Source: Nephrocerus scutellatus (Eukaryota > Arthropoda > Insecta > Diptera > Pipunculidae). Taken from it: a DNA stretch of 64,000 bases. Below are positions 24,985-34,686 of this stretch, piece by piece (the first letter of the stretch is position 1; every line of letters starts with the position of its first letter). A program made the translations under genes and the position numbers. The stretch lies in the NCBI GenBank assembly GCA_947095585.1, contig OX352761.1, positions 50,332,019 to 50,396,018 on the forward strand, written 5' to 3'. Under the pieces are notes generated by a model. It was not told the DNA's origin and ran no database searches. It worked only from the letters and a program-made list of their open reading frames with translations.

Positions 24985-26577
24985 ATGGCCGTTAGACGCA
25001 GCTTCGATGGGCCTAAAAGACCCAATTTGCCTGTGGAGACAATAGTCCCTGAATCTCGTGAGTGTTTTCTGTGAAAAACGTAAATCGATGGCAGCGCGGA
25101 GAGCGTGATCACCACTTGCTAACACGTTTTCCACAAGTATTGCTTGGTTGAGGCATTAAAAAAATCCGAAATCTGCCCACAGTGCAACAAGTCGTGCATT
25201 ATAGGCTCGATGAGACCGTGCGTAGTGCGACCAAGCTCTGGTATTGATGAGGTCGGAGTGGTTGTTGAGGATCCGCACGCTCATAATACGCGAAATCGTT
25301 TAAAACGGAGACTGCCAAAGCAAGTCCCGACTACTTCGCGGAAGAATCAGCGTGCGGGGCTTCAATTGGCGGTTGAAGGGTTTACCCGAAATCCCACGAA
25401 CGCCACAGTTGGGGAAAATCGTTCTCGATTGTCCTTGCCTGACAACCCGTCTAGTCAAATTCGAAGAGAGTCTAAGTTGGTATCGAAGATCCAGCGAGTG
25501 GTAAATGATTCCATCGATCAGATACAAGGTTCGATTATCCAACAGATATCGCAAGACATCACGCAGCTCATCGAATGCAACGTCGAACGTTGTTTCAGTA
25601 TACTAAATCTCCAAGTAGGCGAATCTAGAGCTCCAGTGACACCAGCGAATACCGCTGACTTCGAGAACATGTCTTGGCCACACGATATGCCATTTGAGCA
25701 AAGAGAGCAAAACCTGCCGACCTCACACCTCACTCGTTCTTCACAGGTGGAAGTCAATACGGCCGTCAAGGTCGCGAATATAATCTCAAGCTGGTATCTC
25801 CAATTTGAAGTGGTGAACGAAGGGTTGACAGTAGACAATTTTATTTATCAGGTTCAATCCTTGACGCGTCAGAGCTTGGACGGGAATTTTAATTTGCTAT
25901 GCAAACACGTCCATTTGATATTTAAAGGTAGAGCAAAGGAGGTTACACAGAGCTCAACCTTTCTTCTCCTGGGACGAAGTCGTTCTGACTATGATATCCG
26001 TGAAGCTATTAGAAGGCGATAACAACGAGAGAAGGAAACGTTCGACGAATTTTACGATTCCATCGTTCGGCTCACTAATAAGCTGAGATTCCAGATCGCC
26101 GATATAGATTTTGTTGAGATCCTTATAAGGAATCTCCGGTCTGATGTGAGACATGAAATTCTCCACTTAGACATTACGTCAGTGTCCAGCTTGCGCAAAG
26201 TTGTTCAGAGAAGGGAACGATTCCTGAACGATGTCTATCAAAATTTACCAAATACCCGACTGGCATATCCACGTTGTCAGTTGGCCGAGTTGGTATCACC
26301 ATTGAATGAGGACCCTGTTGAAGCGAAGGTATCCTCGCGGCCGAAGTTTCCTGAGCCCATTAGCCCAGAAATTCGTGTACCATCAACGATCATTTGTTGG
26401 AATTGTTATACGGAAGGCCACCGGTTTGATATGTGCCTAGAGCCCCGTAGGATATTCTGCTATGGGTGCGGTACAGCAAACACCTACAAACCTAACTGCC
26501 AGAAATGCAATCGATCGGGAAACTGGACAAGGGGTGTGAGCAGGAACACCGTTCACACCCACGTTAAATCTCAGTAA
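24985..26577 (+). pseudogene. Gag of Osvaldo-like element, broken, with RING-type N-terminus
   Basis: The start ATG at 24985 gives MAVRRS, the same first six residues as the second copy at 61231, which supports the start. The frame stops at 25072-25074, just after the first cysteine of a RING-type pattern, and a second stop replaces the residue between C3 and H4. The later RING ligands (C3 at 25117, then H, H, C6 at 25141, CPQC) are in frame with the main gag frame, 25144-26022. A further break near 26022 is followed by an open frame to 26577. The middle (about 25770-26200) resembles a retrotransposon capsid region. The end has a CCHC knuckle (C-x2-C-x4-H-x4-C from 26395) and then a C-x2-C-x9-C-x2-C motif ending at 26508. 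At least two nonsense changes and two frame breaks make it a pseudogene. Gag would form the cytoplasmic particle shell and bind element RNA. Confidence 0.8.
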
Positions 26578-26693
26578 GACTACCCCCCCCCGCAACCCTG
26601 AAGGACCGAAATCAGTGTCACCAAAGGCGATACTGGTTAGGGAACACGCAGCTCCCAACGTTTACGCGGCCCCCAATAAGGACTGACGCCACT

Positions 26694-27191
26694 TTGCATC
26701 CCATTATACCCTATCATCGTCGTGTCGCTGAATATAACATAGCTCGAGCGAAAATTTTCCACTCAGTGCCTAGCTTAGTAAAGACCAGACTCGACAGATC
26801 CTCCAAGCGGATGAGATGTTTTTGGAAAATGGTCAGGGAAAGCCGCAATCTAGTGATGAGCACGATTTTGACTAAGTCCAATGATGCCCGTCCGTATGCC
26901 ACCGTGACATTGTTAGGCGAGAAGGTATTAGGACTACTAGAGAGTGGTGCCTCTATAAGTTGTGTGGGTGGCTCATTGGCGTTGCAGGATTTAAACGGCG
27001 ATATCAAGCTAAAGCGATTTATTTCGCCCATCAGAACGGCCGACGGAAACGCACAGCAGGTCTGTGGGGTTTTTGATTCAGACATTCAGTTTCAGGGTAA
27101 GGTAAAGCGTATCTCTTTGTACGTAATACCTTCATTGGCTCAGAATCTATATCTGGGTATTGATTTGGAGACTGTTCGCCATAGCCCCTGA
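26694..27191 (+). pseudogene. Retroviral-type aspartic protease of Osvaldo-like element
   Basis: An open frame whose second half has the retropepsin layout: a catalytic-loop segment GLLESGASISC, a flap-like region with TADG, and a closing segment LYLGID. The catalytic triad normally reads D-S/T-G. Here the codon at 26940-26942 is GAG, giving Glu for Asp, so activity is unlikely. It lies between gag and pol as expected for Ty3-type elements. The first part (26694-26860) is spacer-like and its start is not secure. Confidence 0.75.
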
Positions 27192-27299
27192 GATTGTTTC
27201 CGAAATAACATTGTCGCATCCGATGATCTATCAAATGCACACGAATTGACCCTATCCCAAATAAATAGATTAGAGGCAGTAAAACAATTATTCCCATCC

Positions 27300-29287
27300 T
27301 ATGAGAGGGAGGGCCTTGGGAAAACAGTACTTCTGAAACATGTTATACACACCTGTGACTGACTGCAAAGCTATAAAGCAACGCAATTACCCCGTTTCAC
27401 CCGCGATTGAAAGGTTAGGTTATGCCTAGACTCTCGAAAACTGAATGCCGTGACGGTTACGGATACTTATCCACTGCCACACATCCAGGGGATTTCGAGT
27501 AGGATTCCACGAGCTGAATTTATTTCAAGCCTAGACCTTAAAGATGCCTTATGGCAAATTCCACTGGAGATGAACTCCAGGGGAAAGACAGCTTTTGCAG
27601 TTCCGAAGCGTCCTCTATACCACTTCAAAGTTATGCAGTTCGGGTTGTGCAATGCCCCGCAATCGATGTGCCGTCTTATGGATAAGTTCATTCCTGCAGA
27701 ATTTTACGGAAAAGTTTTCATATATCTTGATGACCTGTTAGTTATAACCGAAGACTTTGAAAGCCATCTGGATACACTCCAACAAGTCGCGAAACATTTA
27801 AGACACGCGGGCCTGACGTTAAACATTGCAAAAAGCAAGTTATGTCTTAAAGAGGTCCGTTACCTCGGACACATAATTGGTAAAGGTGGGTTGAGAACGG
27901 ACCCCGAAAAGGTCCAGGCGATCGTAGACTATCCGGTGCCTAGTACTGTACGCCAGCTTCGTCGGTTCCTTGGCATGGTAGGGTGGTATAGTAAGTTTAT
28001 CTCCAATTTCGCTTCGATTTGTGCCCAGCTAACGGATCTCTTGAAAAAAACGAAAAACTTACAATGGACTAACGACGCGCAAGTGGCTTTTGAAGCTCTG
28101 AAAGCTAAGCTTACCACTTCACCGGTACTGTATACCCCGGATTTCTCAAAACCTTTTATGATCCAATGTGACGCTAGTCAGTCGGGAGTGGGCAGCGTGC
28201 TGGTGCAGGCCCTTGACGATGGTTCGGAGGTGCCAATAGCCTATTGGTCGAAAAAACTTAACAACGCTCAGCGCAATTATAGCGTTACTGAACAGGAGTG
28301 TCTGGCGTCCGTCCTTAGTGTGAAACATTTTCGTCCTTTCATGGAGGGGCTGGAATTCACGGTAATAACGGATCACGCGTCGGCTGATGCGCCAAACTGA
28401 TTTAAGTGGCAGGCTTGGTAGGTTGGCGTTGACACTTCAGGGGTTCCAGTTTATTATTCTGCACAGAAAAGGTTCGGATAACAAAGTTCCAGATGCGTTG
28501 TCAAGGGTTGCCCGAAATCGATCTGTCATCGTCGGAATTCTCGTCCACTGAGTACGATCAGCTGAACCAACAGGTCATGGCAAATAGCAGGCGTCTGCCA
28601 GATCTGAAAGTGATCGATCAATACCTTTACAAACGCACCGAATTTCATAGTGGAGATGTACTACAGGAACAATCCGCCTGGAAGCTTTGGGTTCCCAAGG
28701 GTCGTACAGAGCAGGTGATCGCGCGAGCGCACGACAATCCGACGGCGGCCCACGGTGAAATAAACAAAACCCTTCAAAGAATCAAGAAACATTTCTTTTG
28801 GCCACAAATGTTTACAGAAGTGCGCGAGTATGTCCTGAATTGTACAGTTTGCAAAACAACCAAACATCCTAATATTTCGCTAAGACCGAATATGGGTCGT
28901 CAAAATTTCGGTAAGACCTTTCCAACGTCTATACATGGACCTTATTGGGCCTTTCCCAAGATCCAAGGCTGGACACATTGGGTTATTGATTATATTAGAC
29001 TACTCTACCAAGTTTCATTTTCTACAGCCGCTGAATAAGTTCGTCTCAGGACCCATAATTGATTGTTTAGGAAATAATATCTTTCCGACTTTTGGTGTGC
29101 CCGAAATCATTGTCACGGATAATGGTGTTCAGTTTAGAAGCAAGGATTTTAACCAGCTCCTTTCCACCTATGGAGTGGAACATAATTACACGGCCCTATA
29201 TTCGCGTCGGAGCGGGTATATAGATCTCTGATCGTGGCCATTCGTACCTTCCTAAAGGAGGATCAATCGAGCTGGGATGTAAATCTA
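27300..29287 (+). pseudogene. Pol (RT, RNase H, integrase) of Osvaldo-like element, broken
   Basis: RT lies mainly in 27450-28050, with SSLDLKDA (palm motif A) and the catalytic YLDD box at 27723-27734 intact. RNase H follows to about 28380, with the expected acidic residues in IQCDASQ, TEQECLA and ITDHA. The frame is lost at about 28380-28490. An integrase HHCC zinc-binding region is readable at 28493-28880 and the DDE core at 28935-29215 (DLIGPF, TDNGVQF). The glutamate helix continues in another frame to 29287, where homology ends abruptly. Frameshifts and stops between segments show a dead element. Order RT-RNase H-integrase is that of Ty3/gypsy elements. In an active element this protein would copy the RNA and integrate the cDNA. 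Confidence 0.85.
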
Positions 29288-29586
29288 TATCATTATATAT
29301 ATCTATATCTATACCATTATTGCGGCACTCCGCCTGTTCGCTCTTTTATCAGGGCATTACGCTATGAGTTTAAGTGCGCAGAAGGACAATATATAAATAT
29401 ATTGGCATAACTCGTCAGTACATTTTTTTTTATTTTTCCAGCCACCGTACATGGTCGGTTCTGGTCGCTATGCCACAGGGTGTAGCAAAAACAATCTAAA
29501 AAGTTGCCTCTACAAAACAGGCTTAACGGGGCTTTGCCCCGAAACACCGTGAAGGCTGAAACAAGGAGACGTTCAGGTGCAAGTGG
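29288..29586. other. Breakpoint region between two opposed integrase fragments
   Basis: It starts with an (ATATCT)-rich stretch directly after the plus-strand integrase breaks off, and continues to the stop of an inverted integrase tail. It contains a perfect hairpin CGGGGC-TTT-GCCCCG (about 29528-29542). In minus-strand sense the right part would be the sequence 3' of pol in the inverted fragment. No gene. Confidence 0.5.
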
Positions 29587-30057
29587 CTATTGCTTGATAT
29601 CTTTCGCGTGGAAAGTGCCCAGCATCTTACCCTGGAGATCCTCTAAAACATAATAGGAACTGCCGAGTTTTTCCCTAATGCGAGCTCTCAAAAAGGTTGG
29701 CGCTAATTTAGCATTGAATCCCTTTTGCAAATTGCTTTGTGCAAAATTGCGTCGATATACCTCTTGCCCTACCCGAAAATGTATCTGTCTTGACCGAGTG
29801 TTGTAAGTTCGCTCATTGGTTTCTTTTTTTTTTTTTTTTTCATATGCTTTTCTCATATTTTTCATGGCTTTATTCCGAATCTGGCCTAATCCGTCAGGGA
29901 GGGAGATCAGGGTGTCTGGCGATTCTAACAGGTTCAGTTTTCGCAAGAGTTCATAACTCTCTCCATGGGTAATCATACTCTGGCCAAAGGTCAAAAAGTA
30001 GGGTGAGAGACCCGTGAAAGTATGCACAGCACTGCTTAGCAAATCCCCACATTAGAA
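29587..30057 (-). pseudogene. Inverted C-terminal integrase fragment, Osvaldo-like
   Basis: A minus-strand frame of about 150 residues. It has the post-catalytic integrase segment (HTFTGLSPYFLTFG), a basic linker with a lysine run, and a beta-rich C-terminal part (FRVGQEVYRRN, KLGSSYYVLEDLQGK) ending in a stop. It corresponds to the portion of integrase missing from the plus-strand pol that ends at 29287, but in opposite orientation. The array is therefore either an inversion of the 3' end of the same element or a piece of a second copy. The K-run lies over a long A/T tract (about 29822-29840). Confidence 0.75.
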
Positions 30058-30534
30058 TTTTGCCGCAAAATCAGGCGATGCCCGAAAGTGCAAAACAAAT
30101 GAAATAGAGAGCGACCGAACACCTTGATCATGGAGTGATGATACGTATTCGGTTCGGTAGGTATGAGTGGAAAAGGTTATAGTTAGTTGGTTGAGCGAGA
30201 GGTGAGGCAAGTGACGCTGACGGGAATAGAGTACGCGGTTCATGTTTACACGAGTTGAAGAAATGTTCGGCAGTCAGTTTTTGCGAGTTGTAGGACTCGG
30301 TCACTTCGTTTTTTTTTTGTAAGAAAAATTTTGGTAAAAGAAAATCTGCGACTGAGAAGAAACTGTACTCGAAATTGCAGAACGGATATCGCCTAAATAG
30401 CATTAAAGCCGGTGTTTTTTTTATTTCCCTTGGGGTTTGGTTCCCTTTTTTTTCAAAAAAGTAACCTAGTGGCTGTGCGTTAAGTTGGGTCAGTTTACAA
30501 ACGCGAAAATTTTTTAATTAAAACACCAACATCA
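30058..30534. other. Unassigned DNA 3' of the inverted integrase piece
   Basis: Frames here are short and unlike known proteins. In minus-strand sense it lies upstream of the integrase tail but does not read as pol, so a second junction probably lies near 30058. T-runs at about 30310 and 30415-30455. Confidence 0.4.
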
Positions 30535-31111
30535 ACACGTGCGCATCAAATTTAATGCCTTAGTAGCCATTTTTTTCTCGTTTGCGACCCAAAAGAGAGA
30601 AAAAATGGTGTGCGCAAGAAAATCACCATTGAGAAAAAAAGGAAAATTTATTGGTGTTCGAAACATACAAGAGAAAAAAAAAGTGGTCTGTGGAAGTGCG
30701 ATTTTTCCCGAAGGTAAACTACCATATCAGAAAAGGTGAAAATTCTCGGTGCGCGGCTCCTCAGTAGCGACTTTTTGGTATCGGTGCTACTGTACTCGTG
30801 CACAAATACAGCGTTATTTTGCGGCACATTTCCCTTTGCGTTTGCGAGTAGCCATCCACTTTTCAGTTACACGTGTGCGCTGGTAAAATCCCCATTTATT
30901 GAAAGTTAAATTTCCTGGTGTTCGAAACATACAAGAGAAAAAAGTGGTCTGTGGAAGTGCGAATTTTCCCGAAGGTAAAATACCGTATCAGAAAAGGAGA
31001 AAATTCTCGTTTTGCAGCTCCTCAGTAGCGATTTTTATTGGTATTGGTGCTACTTTACTCGTGCATAAAAACTACGAGATTTTGCAGAACATTTTCCTTG
31101 GCGTTTGCGCG
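30535..31111 (+). repeat. 264-bp tandem repeat, interrupted by the gypsy insertion
   Basis: Two units share GTGTTCGAAACATACAAGAG (30654 and 30918, 264 bp apart), GTGGTCTGTGGAAGTGCGA, a (T)CCCGAAGGTAAA block, CTCCTCAGTAGCGA and TTGCGTTTGCG. The second unit is cut at 31111 by the gypsy element and resumes at 38297 with TAGCCAGCCA, matching TAGCCATCCA at about 30850. The identity of this repeat is unknown to me; it could be part of another LTR or leader. Confidence 0.7.
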
Positions 31112-31895
31112 AATTAAATTTATACTCGTTGAAAACCTTTTTTTTAAAAAGAACTTTTCTCTTTATTATTAATTTTCTTTTTTGTAAGTATAATCTTTAT
31201 TTAAATTAAACAGAGGTAGCCGCTTGTCTTAAGTGAGGCTGCACTTCCAACTGTTATATATAATATTATTTAATTAAAACAATGGTAGCCGCTGTCTTAA
31301 GCGAGACTGCACTACCAATTGCTTGATATATTATATTTAATTAAATCAATAGTAGCCGCTGTCTTTAGCGAGGCTGCACTACTTATTGATTGTACAGAGT
31401 TGAAGTTAAATCTAAAACTAAACTAGAAGTGTCAAAAGCTCTTCTTTATATAGTGACCAAGTGCCACCACTAAGGAGAATGAAAACTTATTCGGTTTACA
31501 TAGTAAGTAATATTTTGTTTACATTATAAGTTGCGACCCAAGATAAATTGATGTGTTGCAAATCGTCTCAGCAGATACGTATTTTGCAACATCAACATAT
31601 TGTTTAGTCTACGAGTAAGAATGTTTATATATATAATGATAGGAATGCTTAATGCTTAATGTATAGTTGGGTCGGAACTTATTTGACAACATTGTAGAAC
31701 ATTGTAGACTGTTGGTATAATGGGATAGAATGTTTAGATAAGAAGAAGCTATAAAATTTAATGTGTGTTCAACATTGTAAGATATTGGGTTGATGCAATA
31801 AATTTAATGTGTGTACAACAATGTAAAATATTGGGGTGATGCAATAATATTCTACAATGTTTAATTATTAATGGATTTAACTCCAATATCTAACT
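31112..31895 (-). repeat. 3' LTR of the gypsy-group element
   Basis: 784 bp. It contains three 66-68-bp-spaced copies of a dyad motif beginning GTAGCCGCT (31217, 31284, 31350), a tandem 46-bp duplication (about 31755-31846), and several ACATTGTA motifs. Relative to the other LTR copies it has short extra repeats at about 31627 and 31650. Confidence 0.92.
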
Positions 31896-33115
31896 CCTCC
31901 TTCCTTAGATTGAACTTTACTCCGGAAGTTCTTAGAGTCTTTTAAATCTATGTCATTATTATCTGTATATTGATTATTTATTTTAACTTTTATCTTTCCT
32001 ACTCTTTTGACACTTTTACATAGAATGAAAATTGTAATTACTATTATAATTATAACTACTAATATATATGTGCTTGATATTACATATGATTTTATTTTAT
32101 GAAACTCTTGTAATTCTATGACATGTCTTTGATCGATTTTTTTGATTTCTTGAAATTGTTCAAAAATTGTATTAGTCGTAATATTTTCTTTAATTATTTC
32201 TTCATAATATAGTTGAAATGTATAAATTTGTTGTTTGTTACTAATAATTATGTCATTAATATTAATGCTGCAATTTTGAATATTTACAAGGTAATTTCCT
32301 TTCAGCGTTATCTGACGTAGATCACAATTGTTTTGGATGGTAAAGTTTTTAGCATTCTTAATAACATAAGTTTTTTCATCTAGTTTTATGATTTCAAAAT
32401 TTGTGTTGTTTTTTAACCAACAATTTTGTTTTACAATACAATCATTTCTTTCTCTTAGGTCATTTACATTATTTTTCAGATTATTATATTGATATTCTTT
32501 TCCATTATAATTGATAATAAGATACGGTTCTAAATCTATCTCTTGGTTTTGTAAGTTTGTGATTGGTAAAATTATTTTTATCGGAAGGGTTATGATTTGT
32601 TCGGGAACTTTCAAGGCTATTATTATTGATTCATCTTGATACCTCATTATACCTGCTTTAATATTTTTTATTTTATTGAAATTCATATTTGTCATGTTGA
32701 GTTCTTCTTTGCTAAATAAACTGGGATGAGTAATACCTAACTTTATTGAAGCTATTGTGTCTAATAGATTATCGATCAGTTTTTCTAACATTTGGAGTCT
32801 GGTCAAAATTTCAGTCCGTTGTAGCCGATCAAGTATGCTTTTTTGTATTCGTTGAATTTCGTTCTGATATCGTTCTATTTCTTCTCTGTCTTTTATAATT
32901 AACCTTTGAATGTTATTCATGTTGTCCTCTAGTTGTGTGTTAATTTTGATTTGTTTATTTAGCTCCTGTATTGCATTGCGATTATTGATATCTATAACAT
33001 TTAAGTGTTCTTCTATTTGTACTCTGTCTTCGTCGTCCATTGTCCCGAATAACCATTTTTGTGTCGTTCCTACAAAATTTATTAATCCTCTTTTCGTTCG
33101 TTTGTTATAAGGCAT
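31877..33115 (-). CDS. Env-like protein of the gypsy-group element (412 aa)
   Basis: A single open frame in the env position, 3' of integrase, ending 19 bp inside the 3' LTR. Near the N-terminus is a basic cleavage-like site (KRTKRG, about residues 5-10) followed by a hydrophobic stretch resembling the fusion-peptide region of errantivirus envelope proteins. A long heptad-rich, coiled-coil-prone segment follows (about residues 30-125). One strong membrane span lies near the C-terminus (about residues 343-365, VVIIIIVITIFIL) with a basic cytoplasmic tail. Several Asn-X-Ser/Thr sites are present. No signal peptide precedes the cleavage site in this frame. Upstream bases (33116-33240) stay open for about 40 codons to a TAG, and a short frame further upstream is offset. 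The N-terminal surface part is therefore missing, frameshifted or supplied by splicing. Errantivirus env is normally made from a spliced RNA. Confidence 0.8.
   Translation of the reverse strand: MPYNKRTKRGLINFVGTTQKWLFGTMDDEDRVQIEEHLNVIDINNRNAIQELNKQIKINTQLEDNMNNIQRLIIKDREEIERYQNEIQRIQKSILDRLQRTEILTRLQMLEKLIDNLLDTIASIKLGITHPSLFSKEELNMTNMNFNKIKNIKAGIMRYQDESIIIALKVPEQIITLPIKIILPITNLQNQEIDLEPYLIINYNGKEYQYNNLKNNVNDLRERNDCIVKQNCWLKNNTNFEIIKLDEKTYVIKNAKNFTIQNNCDLRQITLKGNYLVNIQNCSININDIIISNKQQIYTFQLYYEEIIKENITTNTIFEQFQEIKKIDQRHVIELQEFHKIKSYVISSTYILVVIIIIVITIFILCKSVKRVGKIKVKINNQYTDNNDIDLKDSKNFRSKVQSKEGGVRYWS
31896..31906 (-). other. Polypurine tract
   Basis: On the minus strand the purine run AAGGAAGGAGG lies directly against the 3' LTR, the expected position of the plus-strand primer. 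Confidence 0.8.
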
Positions 33116-33312
33116 AATGCTAATGATTTTACTATATATTGTGAGACATTCGTTTTCAATTTCTTTATCGTGTTTAACAATTTCGAATTTCTTTATTTCA
33201 TTTAAAATTCTTATTAAATTATTTATGTTAATAATATGTAACTAGAATGGTTTGTGTTTGGTTGACGAGTTCTCCTTCACCCATGTTAATCATTGTAAAT
33301 CCATTGTTATTT

Positions 33313-34389
33313 TCAATTGGAGTTATTACTAACGTCGTTTGTCCTTGGTTTATTAACATCAGTAAGATTATCATCACTGGTAGAAACTGAAAATTTGTTT
33401 GGTCGTTTTATATTTGATGAATGTACATTATTTAATTTGTTATGTCTAAAATTAGGTTCGTTCTTATGTCTTGCATGTTTATAGTTTCTAATATAACCTG
33501 ATTCTCTGGTTTCAGTGTAGTCTTCTCTTAAGTGGTTCCTTTTTTCAATAATTTTAGATTTCCTATTCTTGACCCTAACTACTAGTGCCTCCTCATTTGT
33601 ATTTTGTGCTTTTTCTGGGGACATGCCTATTGTAGAATGGAATCGTTTGTTGTAAATTTGAAAAGCTTTAAACATCTTTGTATTGACGGATTCTTCTTGT
33701 CTCATAGTAAATAAAATTTCTGCTATGGTGCTATGTAAGCGTTCAATGTCTGCATTGCCTGTATGAGCATTGGGTTTTGTGAAATGTACCTGAATGTTAT
33801 GTCCTCTAAAAAATTCTCTAAGGTATATAGTATTAAATTCATTGCCAGTAATAATTTTAGAAGGTGACCCTTCTTTGGCTAAGTGTTCAGTAAAAGTTTC
33901 TGTTTTATGAATGTGATTTTTACTATCAAGTCTGTAAACGTAACCCTTTTTTGTTAGTTTATCGATCATAGTTAAAAAAATGTGTTTATTAAAATGATAT
34001 ATGTCCATATGAATTACTTCGTTATGTGTGCTAGGTGTTTCCGTTAGCTTGAATTTTTCCACTATTGGTTTTCTGTCGTACTTAGCTGTTTGACACGTAT
34101 CGCAGTTATTAATTATTTGTGTAATTATTCTTACAAGTTTTGGATAATAAATTTGTTGTTTTAATGTGTTGTATGATTCTATTATACCTGAATGTTGACT
34201 TTCTTTTATATGGTATAAACTAATTTGTTTCCTAGCTTCTTCTTCTGTCCTTAAGTCCTTAACTCGTCGTGTTAGTTTGAAAAAGTTTATATCCTTGTTT
34301 CCGGAATATAAATTAATTATTTCTTGTTGAACTAAGTTAAAGTCGGTATCTGTTACTTCTGAATAAATACCTATTACTCCTTTATTCAT
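33313..34389 (-). pseudogene. Integrase of the gypsy-group element (358 aa frame), catalytic Asp changed
   Basis: It shows the zinc-binding HHCC pattern (YHIKESQHSG ... CDTCQ, about residues 59-98) and the core domain with first Asp in HMDIYHF. The second acidic position falls in IITGNEFN, where Gly (GGC, 33844-33846) stands for the Asp normally found. The Glu helix reads NADIERLHS. The C-terminal part is rich in basic and Asn residues. A single base change would explain the Gly. The frame is offset from the RT/RNase H frame upstream, with the join near 34390-34400 in an A-rich run. Integrase would act in the nucleus to insert cDNA; this copy is predicted inactive. Confidence 0.85.
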
Positions 34390-34399
34390 TTCTTTTCTT

Positions 34400-34686
34400 T
34401 ACCGTGTAACACTTCTGTATGTGGTTCTTTATCATAACATATGATTATCTGTTGTTTATAAACGTTGACTATACCTTCTTTTATAGGAATGTGATCATTT
34501 TGTTCTTCTAATCCTGAATGAATTGTTTCAATGTTTGAAATTTGATTGACTTCACCCTTTTCTTTTTCGATGCGACTCAGAAAATCAGCGACCTTGTTCT
34601 CTTTGCCTTTAAGATATTCTATTTCATAGTCAAACTCTTGAAGTTTAAGTAACCATCTTTGGTTACGTTGGGAAAATTCCTTTCCG
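34400..34686 (-). pseudogene. Distal RNase H/connector segment in a shifted frame
   Basis: After the stop at 34687, RNase H-like sequence continues in another frame, including a segment typical of the RNase H end (KVADFLSRI). The shift coincides with a run of seven A residues on the coding strand (about 34691-34697), which suggests a one-base length change. A second shift near 34400 leads into integrase. Confidence 0.75.

Noticed and set aside
24904..25134. 76-codon minus-strand frame upstream of the first gag
   Set aside because: Antisense to the RING-coding region; no independent support.
33346..33480. Asn/Arg-rich tail of integrase as a separate gene
   Set aside because: Continuous with the integrase frame and typical of a basic C-terminal tail.
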